From: Vibrio xiamenensis
GTDB taxonomy: Bacteria; Pseudomonadota; Gammaproteobacteria; Enterobacterales; Vibrionaceae
NCBI RefSeq assembly: GCF_900100015.1
Contig: NZ_FNDD01000016.1
Coordinates: forward strand, 62,873-126,872
DNA length: 64,000 nucleotides
Reading direction: 5' to 3'
The position numbers and the translations under genes were made by a program. Under the pieces are notes generated by a model that saw nothing but the letters and a program-made list of their open reading frames with translations, searched no databases and had not been told where the DNA came from. Below are positions 16,973 through 27,112 of this stretch, piece by piece. Positions within the stretch are counted from its first letter, which is position 1. Every line of letters starts with the position of its first letter.

Positions 16973-18316
16973 ATGACACTCCATGTTTATGACAAACATT
17001 CGTATAACTCATTGTATGAATTGAGCGAGCATGATGAGGGGATATTGCGCGATAACCCACGCTCAGATGCAGGGCAAGATTTGCTTTCTAGTTTGAAGTC
17101 AGCGAATAGATGGATTGCTTGCGACTGCAAACAGCCGATGGCTTTGATGTATATCCGGTATAAGGATTTTCATTACAGCTTGGTAAATCATTATGAAAAA
17201 GGGGTTCATGATCCTAGCCGTTGTCGATTTTTTAGCTCGGTTATGGGTGGGCCTAAGGAAGTGACTAGAGATACTGATGAAGCATTGATTGGCGATGACC
17301 GCGAAGATGCATTTTTCATATTTCGGAAATTTGCCCCTGACGAAGAACAAGATAAAGCGAAGGTAAGTAGCAAGGCCAGTCCTTCACTAAAGAAGAGAGA
17401 TTCGTTTTTACGGATATATGACAACTTGATCGAGTCAACTTATCAGAACTTTTTTCATGGCAAACCAATGTTTAGGTCTCAGCTTGCTATAAACAAGAGG
17501 TTGTTTATAGCAAGGGACGCTTCAAGCGAATTCTTTGTAAAGGGAACGAAGAAAAAGCTACTAGATGTTCTTTACGTTGGCAAAAAAGGATATGAAATTG
17601 CGGTTAGCGAGTTACTAAAGGCAAAGTCGAATATTGTCGATCGTGAGCGGCCCACAGCAATAGTGTTGCTGCTTGTTGATCAGCTAGAGTTCAATAAAAG
17701 GACCAATACATTAGCTTGCGTTTCTTACGATGATGATGGGGTTCCTTCGTTATTGCATCTGAATGACCTCGTAAAACCGCCAGTAATTGAGGCGGATGTT
17801 TCATTACCGATGAAGCAATCGTGTATTGTCATTGCCGGCCTAACATTCATAAATAAAGAAGATGAGCTTCCGGTTGTTGGTAAAGTGGCCATACAGCCGA
17901 TCGTCGGTGAAGGTTCTATTTGTCCAGTTGAAAATGCATACGAGAGATGGTTTGTGCTGGTGGCTAACTCAGTGATATTAGAGTGGAAAAAGCGACTAGG
18001 TGAGCAAGAAAAACTATACGTCCAGAAACCATCTTTGATTTCATACGACCCAACACATTCAGAATTTGTTTTGACCCTCAAAACTCAAATTAAGCCGTTG
18101 AGGTGCCTCGTGCGGCTAACCACCACAAGTAATGATTTGGTCGATTTACCGGCTGATAGTTTCACTAATACAAAATTTCAATTTGTAGTCACTTATGACG
18201 CTCTTGGGTTTAAAGACGATAGAGAAAAATTTGTAAGTGGCTGCATAACGTTATTAAACGAATGCATAAATAGATTGCATTCAATTCAGTATGATAGGGG
18301 AGCTTATGAGTTCTAA
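16973..18316 (+). CDS. DUF1173-like protein of the relaxase operon
   Basis: A 447-aa soluble protein starting at ATG 16973, 4 nt after the relaxase stop; a TTG at 16970 is less likely. Its N-terminal part carries a cysteine/histidine pattern: WIACDCKQPMALMYI, then SLVNHYEKGVHDPSRC. I associate this pattern with DUF1173, a family found in integrative elements (CLC...MY... R.P..G..H...C). It probably binds a metal. The C-terminal two thirds resemble no enzyme I know. Its place directly after the relaxase suggests a role in DNA processing. Confidence 0.6.
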   Translation: MTLHVYDKHSYNSLYELSEHDEGILRDNPRSDAGQDLLSSLKSANRWIACDCKQPMALMYIRYKDFHYSLVNHYEKGVHDPSRCRFFSSVMGGPKEVTRDTDEALIGDDREDAFFIFRKFAPDEEQDKAKVSSKASPSLKKRDSFLRIYDNLIESTYQNFFHGKPMFRSQLAINKRLFIARDASSEFFVKGTKKKLLDVLYVGKKGYEIAVSELLKAKSNIVDRERPTAIVLLLVDQLEFNKRTNTLACVSYDDDGVPSLLHLNDLVKPPVIEADVSLPMKQSCIVIAGLTFINKEDELPVVGKVAIQPIVGEGSICPVENAYERWFVLVANSVILEWKKRLGEQEKLYVQKPSLISYDPTHSEFVLTLKTQIKPLRCLVRLTTTSNDLVDLPADSFTNTKFQFVVTYDALGFKDDREKFVSGCITLLNECINRLHSIQYDRGAYEF

Positions 18317-18743
18317 CAGTACTCGGTTATCCGCGGATGTGATAGCCAACTTTTCAAAGAAATTAACGAAGCAACGCACAGTCGAGCAACTTATTGAAAG
18401 TATACCGGAGTCATCATTTCAAGCCGTAGCAACTCTCCTGACAAATGCGATTGAAGACAGAAACTCACGTATTGAGATGAAAGCCAAAGAAGAACAGCGA
18501 AAAGCAGAGCGTTTAGAATCCATACTAGGAGCTGTTGAATCTGAGATGATTCACAATGGTTTAGATCACACTGACCTTTTAAACAAGTTGGTAAAGCGTG
18601 ACAAACTATATGCATTCATCGATGAAGGTGGAAAATTGGCAACTTGGCCAGGAAAGGGGCCAACGCCAACGCCATTAAAAAGGTTGATCGAAAAGGGAGC
18701 GAGTCTTGAAGATTTCGAAGTAAATATAGGCAATTTCACTTAG
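18306..18743 (+). CDS. H-NS-family nucleoid protein (xenogeneic silencer type)
   Basis: A 145-aa protein. The ATG at 18306 follows GGGGAG and overlaps the previous gene by 11 nt. The N-terminal part is a helical oligomerisation region (residues about 20-75, with RKAERLESIL). The C-terminal 40 residues match the DNA-binding domain of H-NS: KLATWPGKGPTPTPLKRLI, then GASLEDF. The W.G.G.TP and SLEDF pieces are diagnostic. H-NS-like proteins on conjugative elements bind AT-rich DNA and reduce the cost of carriage. Here it would silence the many AT-rich cargo genes. Its place in the relaxase operon may couple silencing to transfer. A terminator follows. Confidence 0.8.
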   Translation: MSSNSTRLSADVIANFSKKLTKQRTVEQLIESIPESSFQAVATLLTNAIEDRNSRIEMKAKEEQRKAERLESILGAVESEMIHNGLDHTDLLNKLVKRDKLYAFIDEGGKLATWPGKGPTPTPLKRLIEKGASLEDFEVNIGNFT

Positions 18744-18755
18744 TGCCGATTTTAA

Positions 18756-18781
18756 AAATGCGCCTTTAGAAAGGCGCATTT
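18756..18781 (+). terminator. Terminator of the relaxase operon
   Basis: An 11-bp stem (AAATGCGCCTT/AAGGCGCATTT) with a 4-nt loop lies 13 bp after the H-NS-like stop codon. It can act in both orientations. Confidence 0.75.
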
Positions 18782-18911
18782 CTATTTAAACCATTTTTGC
18801 CCCAAAGTAAGTTTCGTCTCAGATAGTGCATCAGAGATGGTTCTTGATTTTGCTATACTAAAAATAATCCCAAAAGTGGTGTAAACCGTGTATTAGAGAG
18901 TCTGTACTCGT

Positions 18912-19682
18912 TTATAGGTTTGCAGTGCGGTATTTTCTTGGTGTCTGATTGAACAGCTTTTTAAAAGCCTGTACATAGGATGAATCAGATGCGTACCCCA
19001 ACTCCATAGCAATTTCCTGTATGCTCATTTTCGAGCTTAATAATGGCAGAGATAAAACCAGCCTTATATTTTGTCGCCACAGAGCAAATGATTGAGAGAA
19101 CTCTTTCGCACATAATCTGGATAATGTGCGCTCAGATGCTCCGACTTTTTTTGCCCATTCTTTTAACGTAAACGGTAAGTCAGGTTGCTGTTTAAGCTGT
19201 AGAAAAATAGATAAAAGGCGTTTGTCCGTAGGGATGAGAAGTGGTATTTCATAACTTATTGCTGACTCGATTTGATCTCGTAAGACCGTTAACAAATGTG
19301 CCAAGTTGGATTCCGATTGTGAGAGCGTATCACTTTCAAATAAAAGCAATATCAACTCTTTGAGGAACAAGTTTACCTGACAGGATTTAGGCTCACTTCC
19401 ATACTGCACATGTTTGTTAGGGTTGAGGTAAATCGCTAAAAATTGTGTGTCTGTAATTGCAACAGATTTATGAATGGTATTGGCGGGGATAAAGAGCATA
19501 CCATTGTGAGGGACTATTCCACTTTTATCACTAATGTCTGATTGTAACAAACCTTGGCGCGGGAAGACGATTTGGTGCCATGGATGTGAATGGAAATCAT
19601 CAATATAACCAGAGGCCATGATAGTCGTTTTAGTTATAAATTGTTTATCTGGAAAATCTCTGATTAAATCGTTAGCTTGCAT
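18912..19682 (-). CDS. AraC-family transcriptional regulator (cupin sensor)
   Basis: A 256-aa regulator. Residues 25-95 form a cupin-like sensor (FHSHPWHQIVFPRQG, then PANTIHKSVAI). The C-terminal 90 residues have the double helix-turn-helix of AraC proteins (WAKKVGASERTLSRLC and SIQEIAMELGYASDSSYVQAFKK, ending TPRKYR). It is divergent from the glutamine amidotransferase-LysE pair, with about 100 bp between, and so probably controls it. The inducer cannot be inferred. Confidence 0.88.
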   Translation of the reverse strand: MQANDLIRDFPDKQFITKTTIMASGYIDDFHSHPWHQIVFPRQGLLQSDISDKSGIVPHNGMLFIPANTIHKSVAITDTQFLAIYLNPNKHVQYGSEPKSCQVNLFLKELILLLFESDTLSQSESNLAHLLTVLRDQIESAISYEIPLLIPTDKRLLSIFLQLKQQPDLPFTLKEWAKKVGASERTLSRLCAKEFSQSFALWRQNIRLVLSLPLLSSKMSIQEIAMELGYASDSSYVQAFKKLFNQTPRKYRTANL

Positions 19683-19785
19683 AAATGGCGGCTTATCTAT
19701 ATTAATTGTCAGTTATTATAAATTACGCCAGTTTGTTTTGATATAACATCATCAGTCAATTGTTATCAAAAAACAAAAGGGCCAA

Positions 19786-20499
19786 ATGATGCACATTCAC
19801 TTTATCATCCATGAACATTTTGAAGCTCCGGGAGCTTATGAGTCTTGGACTAAAACTCACGGCTATACAACTACTTACTCTCGGGTTTATGACGGTGACT
19901 CTCTTCCGGAAAAAGTAGATGATATCGATTTTCTGATTGTCATGGGAGGCCCACAAGATCCAGTGACCACTATCGAGCAATGTGCTCATTTCGATGCCAA
20001 AGGTGAACAGGCGGTAATTACAAAAGCGATTGATGCAGGAAAAGTCGTACTTGGTATTTGTTTGGGATCTCAACTCATTGGTGAAGCATTAGGTGCCCAC
20101 TATGCGCATAGCCCTGAACGCGAAATTGGCAAGTTCCCTATCACGCTAACCAAAGACGGCAGTACCCATCCACTGTTTGACCATTTTGGCACCGTTCTGG
20201 AAGTGGGCCATTGGCACAACGACATGCCGGGACTGACTCAAGATGCAAAAATCATTGCGTACAGTGAAGGCTGTCCTCGACAAATCGTTGCTTATAGCGA
20301 TTTGGTGTTTGGTTTTCAGTGTCATATGGAATTGACTAAAGATGTTGTAGCGTTGCTGATAGAAAATGATGATTTCAGCGAGGCAGCAAACTATCGTTTC
20401 GTTGATGAGCCTGAAGTACTATTGAATCATGACTATGATGAGATGAACCAAAAGCTACACGATTTTTTGGATAAACTAGCGAAAGCCTATCACGCATAA
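19786..20499 (+). CDS. Class I glutamine amidotransferase domain protein (GuaA-like)
   Basis: A 237-aa stand-alone type-1 glutamine amidotransferase, which releases ammonia from glutamine or acts on a gamma-glutamyl compound. The nucleophile is in GICLGSQLIGEALGA; the catalytic histidine is in VFGFQCHMELT. The oxyanion region shows VMGGPQDP. Length and lack of a synthetase domain match the GMP-synthase-like amidotransferases of unknown substrate. It is followed by a terminator and then the LysE gene, and divergent from AraC. A second, nearly identical copy lies inverted at the right edge of the window. Confidence 0.85.
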   Translation: MMHIHFIIHEHFEAPGAYESWTKTHGYTTTYSRVYDGDSLPEKVDDIDFLIVMGGPQDPVTTIEQCAHFDAKGEQAVITKAIDAGKVVLGICLGSQLIGEALGAHYAHSPEREIGKFPITLTKDGSTHPLFDHFGTVLEVGHWHNDMPGLTQDAKIIAYSEGCPRQIVAYSDLVFGFQCHMELTKDVVALLIENDDFSEAANYRFVDEPEVLLNHDYDEMNQKLHDFLDKLAKAYHA

Positions 20500-20530
20500 A
20501 GTTAAGTTTCTGGTTGCTTTTTATTTTATC

Positions 20531-20549
20531 ACCGGCTCATTGAGCTGGT
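20531..20549 (+). terminator. Terminator between amidotransferase and LysE genes
   Basis: Stem ACCGGCTC/GAGCTGGT (one G-U pair) with a 3-nt loop, followed by six T residues. The same hairpin is present in the inverted copy at 63727-63745. Confidence 0.7.
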
Positions 20550-20581
20550 TTTTTATAGATAGATAGTTAGTGAGGAAACAC

Positions 20582-21217
20582 ATGGACATTGATTTGCAAG
20601 CATACATGCCAATATTGGCAATTACTGGAGCGCTTACTCTCGGCGCTATGAGTCCGGGTCCCAGCTTTATCTTTGTTGCCAGACGAGCAATTTCACTTTC
20701 AAGACGGCATGGGATTTTTACCGCGTTAGGTATGGGGACGGGAGCATTAGTTCTATCGGTTGCCGCCTTACTCGGATTACAAACGATTTTTAGCCTGATG
20801 CCGGTAAGCTATTCAATATTTAAAATTGCAGGCGGATGCTATCTCTTGTTTTTGGCATTTGGAATTGTGAGATCAGCTCGAATCCCGTTACAGTCCATAG
20901 ATGCTACTCGATGCCAAAACATTTCCTTATTTCCTTCGTACTTACTAGGTTTAGGAACCCAACTCAGCAACCCCAAAACAGCCATCGTATTTGCCAGCGT
21001 ATTTACAACACTCCTACCGCAAAACATACCTACGTATTTCTATATTGTGGTTCCAATATGCACATTTTTGAATAATGCAGGATGGTATCTTATTGTAGCT
21101 TTAGTTTTATCTGCTTCAGGCCCTCGTCAAGCGTACTTAAAATTTAAACAATTTATTGATTATTTGTCTGGGTCAGTGATGGGGGGATTAGGATTGAAAT
21201 TAATCATCAGTCGCTAA
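20582..21217 (+). CDS. LysE-family amino acid exporter
   Basis: A 211-aa inner-membrane exporter of the LysE/RhtB family, which pumps amino acids or derivatives out of the cell. ATG 20582 is chosen because GAGGAAA lies just upstream; a GTG at 20570 is in frame. It has the family's N-terminal GAMSPGPSFIFVARRAISLSR and LGLGTQLSNPKTAIVFASVF, and about six hydrophobic segments. Together with the amidotransferase and AraC regulator it forms a small export or detoxification locus. The copy at 63062-63697 differs at six residues (for example A to T and I to T near the start, N to D and N to S later). Confidence 0.88.
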   Translation: MDIDLQAYMPILAITGALTLGAMSPGPSFIFVARRAISLSRRHGIFTALGMGTGALVLSVAALLGLQTIFSLMPVSYSIFKIAGGCYLLFLAFGIVRSARIPLQSIDATRCQNISLFPSYLLGLGTQLSNPKTAIVFASVFTTLLPQNIPTYFYIVVPICTFLNNAGWYLIVALVLSASGPRQAYLKFKQFIDYLSGSVMGGLGLKLIISR

Positions 21218-21250
21218 CAAATCTCGGCCCCAAAGCGTCTTTCACTGTCA

Positions 21251-21295
21251 TTACGCAACTTGCGTAACGCATGTTGTGAAACGCACGTTGCGTAA
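21251..21295. promoter_or_regulatory. TTGCGTAA palindrome cluster
   Basis: TTACGCAA-C-TTGCGTAA at 21251-21267 is a perfect 8-bp inverted repeat, and a third TTGCGTAA lies at 21288-21295. It sits between the LysE gene and the convergent hydrolase, where no promoter is needed for either, so it may be an operator left from another arrangement or a protein-binding site. Confidence 0.35.
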
Positions 21296-21401
21296 TCAAC
21301 TCAAAAGTGCCCCTTTCTTTGTTTACAGCTTTTTACCATTAGCCATGCTTTCATGGTTTTCCACAACAATTCTAATGACTCGGTTGCTCATATACAGAAA
21401 A

Positions 21402-21425
21402 GCCAGCAACATCACGTTGCTGGCT
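21402..21425 (-). terminator. Terminator of the hydrolase gene
   Basis: Stem AGCCAGCAAC/GTTGCTGGCT with a 5-nt loop, followed on the minus strand by TTTTCTGT. It lies 28 bp after the hydrolase stop codon. Confidence 0.7.
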
Positions 21426-21452
21426 TATCAACCCATCACAATATTTCATGTT

Positions 21453-22310
21453 TTAACGATGTTTAGTTGTGAACTGAAGTATAAGTTCGTTAATTTCAGC
21501 AGGCTTATCGAGTTGTACCCAGTGGGTCGCATCATTTACACACGCAAACTCAAAACTGGCATTTTCACCGATGAAGTGCACAGAGTCTTTCATCTGTTTT
21601 TCGCCTAAATAGTGGTCATGTTCAGACCAGATACCTAGGCAAGGTGCTTGAACTAAGCCCAAATCTTCAGCTTTCATCGGGCTTTTTAAATTCAACGCAT
21701 TGCGATACCAATTCAGCCCAGGGATAATATCGCCACCTGCTTTAAAGACGTCTTTCCAATGCTCCCACTCCGGATGGTTACGCGTCCATTCTCTAAATAG
21801 CTTCCACTCATCAGCGGCGAGCAGATCTTGTGCCATCGGCAGTTGGAAGAAAAAGAAATACCATGACATTTCGCGTTGCGCGATATCCGGCATGCTCAAC
21901 AAGCCAAATGGATGGCCCACAGAAATAGCGGTCAGTGATTTCGTGGCCTGCGGATAAATGCCTGCAAATGCCCAAGAGACAGCCGCGCCCCAGTCGTGCC
22001 CAACGATATGCGCTTTTTCGATATCAAGGTGATCGATCACCGCTTTAACATCCGATGCAAGCATGGTGATGTGGTAGTACTGTTTCTCAATCGGTTTAGA
22101 TGTTTTGCCATAGCCACGCATATCTAACGTAATCACGCGGTAACCCGCATTGACAAAGGGACCGATTTGATGGCGCCAAGCATTGGCAGAATCGGGGAAA
22201 CCATGCACGAAAACAATCGGTTCACCTTGGCCTTTTTCATAAGCCTGAATAGTGATATCGCCATGTTTAATCTGGAAACTTCTGCCTAACAGTGATGTAT
22301 TCATGATCAT
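21453..22310 (-). CDS. Alpha/beta hydrolase, epoxide hydrolase/haloalkane dehalogenase-like
   Basis: A 285-aa soluble hydrolase. The oxyanion motif is HGFPDSANAWRHQ; the nucleophile elbow is VGHDWGAAVSWAF with an aspartate, as in soluble epoxide hydrolases and haloalkane dehalogenases. The acid is in SEHDHYLG and the catalytic histidine in NDATHWVQLDKP. A cap domain lies in between (WYFFFFQLP to GLNWYRNALN). No signal peptide. It lies 60 bp downstream of the alkylsulfatase remnant on the same strand and may once have shared its transcript. The true substrate is unknown. Confidence 0.85.
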   Translation of the reverse strand: MIMNTSLLGRSFQIKHGDITIQAYEKGQGEPIVFVHGFPDSANAWRHQIGPFVNAGYRVITLDMRGYGKTSKPIEKQYYHITMLASDVKAVIDHLDIEKAHIVGHDWGAAVSWAFAGIYPQATKSLTAISVGHPFGLLSMPDIAQREMSWYFFFFQLPMAQDLLAADEWKLFREWTRNHPEWEHWKDVFKAGGDIIPGLNWYRNALNLKSPMKAEDLGLVQAPCLGIWSEHDHYLGEKQMKDSVHFIGENASFEFACVNDATHWVQLDKPAEINELILQFTTKHR

Positions 22311-22372
22311 TTACTCTCAATCGTCTCAGGTAGTTGATTTGAACTACCTGAGCGTTGTTGTGAATTATTTGA

Positions 22373-24154
22373 TTACTGCTCAAATTTATCGAAAAGGTTA
22401 AGGATCTGAATCGCTTCTTTATCAGAACCTTTGGTCACTTTTGCTTTGCCGTTGGTTAATTCGGTCGCTAGATCTGATTGATTAAGGTAGATTCGAGCCC
22501 AAGTCGCGCCATCCATTGACAGTTCGATATCCGGTTTTTGATAGTGCGTTGCAACGTTTTCAACATACTCAGCAACGCCACGACGAACGTGTAAACCGAC
22601 GTTTTTTTCACCAAAGTTGAATGCCAACATTTTATCTACATTTTCTGATTTTTTAGGGTCGATACGTACACGGTGATAGTTCAGGTATGTATCTGGATCC
22701 GCAGCAACCACTTCTACTTTAGGTGGCAGTAGTTTTGGAATTGTCTCCAGTCCCTCTAGAGCACGAGCTTCACTGATAGTAAACGAACGGCCGATAGAGC
22801 TAACCGAAATTTGGCCTAGTTTACGTAAAGAATCTGCTTTGAGTTGGCGAGCTTCTTGATTGTTAGGGTCGATTAGGTATACATGGTTAACCAATTGAGC
22901 AGACCATGCATACTCTTTGTTATCATACGCATCTTTCGCCGCAGCAATGACTTTGTCTTCGCCTCCCATTAATTTCACTAGGCGTGTCGACTCTTCTTTC
23001 TTCGGTAATTGATACAATTTCGTTGCATCACGGTCATACCATCCTAGGCCTTGATAGAAAGTGGCTGGGGTATACCAATTTGATTCACCGTATGACTCTT
23101 TGTTGTATGCCGCATCAGCTAGATGCTTTGGTTTGTATACAAAGTAGCGTAATTCATCAGGACCTAAACCTAGAAGAATGCCGCGCAATGCTTGGTCATA
23201 AGTCAGTGTAATCATGTCACTGTAATTAATGAGAGTTTCACTCACTTTCTGGGCACCTTTTACTGCACGAGTGTGCGTACTTACTAGGTATTCAGGCTTA
23301 AGATCACGCATTAATGTAAGAGCATCACGCCACTCTTGTGGATCGCGATAACTAGCGCCACGCAGTGAATAGAGGTTTACAGTACCAGGCCAGAAGAAAT
23401 TGTTCATGACCACTTTCTTGCTAGGGATCCATGCTGTGACGCTATAATCATCCGATTTGTAATCGGTGAAAAACTGAATATCAAGGCCTGCGACGTTTAC
23501 AGTTTCTCCATTTTTAACTGTACGGTTAACAGGTAAAAAAGCAGGTTCTTTAAATTCCAGTTTCCCAGCTAAGCCTGCATCTTTACCCTATGATGGTAAG
23601 AAAGTGCTGAACTGAATCGCAGCTCGTGCAGACATAACAGGGCCAAGTTCAGGAATCGTTGCTTTTAACCCGCCACTTTGAAGATTTTCTTTGACAGTGT
23701 CATTTAGCTTTTCATGACCAATTATGGTGACTTTGCTAGGGTCATCAACCATGGCTCCACCACCAAGTGCGTAGTGAGAGTGACTATAAATGATCGCTTT
23801 AATTGGTTTCTTACTGATTTCTTTTTCAATAATTTCACGTATGTGTTTGCCTTCTTCAGCATAATCGCCCGTGTCGTATACGATTAAACCATCGGGCGCT
23901 TCAATCACGGTGGCATTAGCAATAGAAAGTCCACCGACTACCCACACACCGTCAGTCACTTTTTCTACGGTTTTTTCTGTGTAGACATTTTGAGGCATTA
24001 CCTCAAGTACTTCTGCATTAATTACTGCTCCGTTGGGCGCAGTAACAAGTTTTGCAGAGCCGTCCATGTAGCGGGATGGGTATTCTTGGGCATAAACGGT
24101 TCCAGCCGATAGCGCTAACGCTATTAGTGAAAGTGAAAAGATAGGTTTCTTCAT
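22373..24154 (-). pseudogene. Alkyl/aryl-sulfatase interrupted by one in-frame amber codon
   Basis: The gene encodes an SdsA-type metallo-beta-lactamase-fold alkylsulfatase of about 593 codons with signal peptide (MKKPIFSLSLIALALSAGTVYA). The metal motif region reads YSHSHYALGGGAMVDD, and the dimerisation and C-terminal SCP2-like regions follow. At 23588-23590 the frame meets TAG (codon 189), directly after STFLPS. Reading on in the same frame gives GKDAGLAGKLEFKEPAFLPV and joins the second part without any shift. So the defect is a single nonsense codon, for example CAG to TAG. The enzyme is probably inactive unless the codon is suppressed. A divergent LysR gene would control it. Confidence 0.85.
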
Positions 24155-24303
24155 ATTTCGCTCACTAATCAAGGTGGTAGATATGTATCAATTCAATATG
24201 TATATCAGTAGATAACAGTTATTCTTGAATGAGGTTAGCGCAAAACTTACTATTCCCTAAGGGACTTATTTTCAATTCAATATTTCCTATTTGGAATCGA
24301 AAC

Positions 24304-25254
24304 ATGCACGAAAAAACACTACTTACTAAAGACTTAAACTTACTATTGCTACTATCCACATTGCATGAAGAGAGAAGTACGGCTAGCGCAGCTGAGCGCT
24401 TGTTCGTTACGCAATCAGCAGTAAGCAAAGGCCTAAAGAAGTTGCGAGAGCAGCTTAACGACCCGCTTTTTGTTCGAACGAGAGGCAGCTTTGTCCCGAC
24501 AGAAAGATGTGATGAATTAGTGGGTAAAATTACTCCGATACTCGATGACATCAAGAATGTTTACATCGGTACTTCAGATCAATTCTCAAGGAGTGAATAT
24601 AGTGGTGAGATTTGTGTTGCTATTAACACAACCATGAACTTTGCGTTTGGTGATGAAGTCTACCGTCAGTTACATGGTGATTTTCCAGACGCAACCATCC
24701 GTATTATGAATTGGTCTGATTCGACGGAGCAGCGACTGTTAAACAACAAAATTCAAATTGGTATTAATTACTATCCGATTGATGTATCAAAAGATTTGAA
24801 CAGTGATGTGATGTTTCAGGAGCAATTTCATCTCATCACACGAAAAAGTCATCCGTTAAGTGACAAAAAGCTAGTGAGTTTAAACGACGTAACGCAACAC
24901 CCTTTTGTCGTCTCTGTTATCCCAAATTACAGCGCCCAAAAAAGTAAAATTGAATACGTATTAAATAAAATGAAACTCAAGTCAAAAATAGTCCTGCGTA
25001 GTGACAATGTTAACCTGTGTCTGGATGTACTGAATCAGTCAGATGCCATTATGCCTATACATAGCTTATTTAAGAATAAAGTTTCTTCCGATTACTCAAT
25101 ACTCGATACTGATTTTGATATGGATATCTACGGAAAGAGTATGTATGTAGCGTTATTCTATACCAGTCAACTCACTACAACTCAGTTGGGCACGGAGGTA
25201 TTCGGCTCCGTAAAAAAAGCGCTTTATAAGTTAAGGACGAACGGTATTGCTTGA
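24304..25254 (+). CDS. LysR-family transcriptional regulator
   Basis: A 316-aa regulator. ATG 24304 (MHEKTLLTKDLNLLLLL) fits the normal LysR N-terminus; the frame is open further up without a start that suits the family. The winged helix is in residues about 5-65 (STASAAERLFVTQSAVSKGLKKLR in two pieces, then DPLFVR). The effector-binding domain follows (YSGEICVAINTTMNFAF). It is divergent from the alkylsulfatase gene with about 150 bp between, the usual arrangement for a LysR activator and its target. Confidence 0.88.
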   Translation: MHEKTLLTKDLNLLLLLSTLHEERSTASAAERLFVTQSAVSKGLKKLREQLNDPLFVRTRGSFVPTERCDELVGKITPILDDIKNVYIGTSDQFSRSEYSGEICVAINTTMNFAFGDEVYRQLHGDFPDATIRIMNWSDSTEQRLLNNKIQIGINYYPIDVSKDLNSDVMFQEQFHLITRKSHPLSDKKLVSLNDVTQHPFVVSVIPNYSAQKSKIEYVLNKMKLKSKIVLRSDNVNLCLDVLNQSDAIMPIHSLFKNKVSSDYSILDTDFDMDIYGKSMYVALFYTSQLTTTQLGTEVFGSVKKALYKLRTNGIA

Positions 25255-25299
25255 TATCTGGGGCAAGCAAGCTTAGATTGGGGCTAACTCTTCGGGACA

Positions 25300-25489
25300 T
25301 TAAGCATCCATAGTTGCCACTTTTTCTTTAAGCCATTGCGAAAATGCGCTAAACCTCGGGCGGACTTCATGCCCTTTTGGACATATCAAGTCATAGCCAA
25401 ATCCTGAAGGTACACGTTTGAATGGCGCAATCAGCTCTCCAGAGTCTAGGTGGGGTTTGATTAAATGGTAGCGTCCCATCGCGATTCCC
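25300..25489 (-). pseudogene. C-terminal fragment of a second LysR-type regulator
   Basis: About 63 codons read LQGIAMGRYHLIKPHLDSG and end SAFSQWLKEKVATMDA, the C-terminal end of a GcvA-type LysR effector domain (GIA.GR..L, then F..WL). The frame is cut at 25489/25490 exactly where the left end of an IS3-family element begins. The missing N-terminal part is not found on the other side of the IS cluster, so the gene was truncated by the insertion and a later deletion. Confidence 0.75.
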
Positions 25490-25702
25490 TGTAGTGGCAT
25501 AGTGAATTTGGCCACCTGATTAGAGGTGTTAAGATACACCTCATAGCATGACAGGTGAAACTATGATTAAGCGTACCAGACGTACTTTCAGTGCGGAATT
25601 TAGACTCGAAGCAGCGCAACTTGTTCTCGACCAAAACTACACCGTTGTTGAAGCCGCAAAAGCCATGGGCGTGGGTAAATCGACAATGGACAAGTGGGTA
25701 AG
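25490..25702 (+). mobile_element. Left-end fragment of the IS3-family element
   Basis: This starts with the same terminal sequence TGTAGTGGCATAGTG as the complete element at 25847 and carries the same beginning of orfA, almost base for base. Identity stops at 25702, in the middle of orfA, where IS4-type sequence takes over. It is a deletion remnant of an earlier copy. Confidence 0.85.
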
Positions 25703-25846
25703 CCGCCCAGAGCTAAGAGAACATTTTGGGTCAGGTAATACATCCAGCGAGAGGCAGACGCCTCATCCGGTACTCAGGGTGGTGACCATGATGAATGTAC
25801 GCTCTCATGTCATTGTCGATGCCGCTATAAGTCCATATCGTCGAGG
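25703..25846 (+). pseudogene. Internal fragment of an IS4-family transposase
   Basis: The frame reads ELREHFGSGNTSSERQTPHP, then VLRVVTMMNVRSHVIVDAAI and SPYRRG. This is a typical piece of IS4-type transposases in Vibrio and Shewanella. By chance it is in frame with the truncated orfA before it. The complete IS3-family copy interrupts it at 25847. Confidence 0.75.
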
Positions 25847-25889
25847 TGTAGTGGCATAGTGAATTTGGCCACCTGATTAGAGGTGTTAA

Positions 25890-27097
<1,208 letters not shown>

Positions 27098-27112
27098 CCA
27101 CTACAATATAAC

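Larger units (their letters stand above)
20275..21232 (+). repeat. Inverted duplication, left copy (amidotransferase 3' end and LysE)
   Basis: This stretch recurs in reverse orientation at about 63047-64000, where it runs off the window. Most bases agree, with scattered substitutions and a few-base slip in an ATAGATAG run before the LysE start. Similarity ends shortly after the LysE stop. The 97%-level protein identity shows an older duplication rather than a very recent copy. Confidence 0.8.

Noticed and set aside
21276..21608. 110-aa plus-strand ORF over the hydrolase end
   Set aside because: It runs antisense through the terminator and the 3' end of the hydrolase gene and has no ribosome site.
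23413..23588. Frameshift in the alkylsulfatase gene
   Set aside because: Both halves are in the same frame, and translation through the gap is continuous except for one TAG codon, so it is a nonsense mutation.
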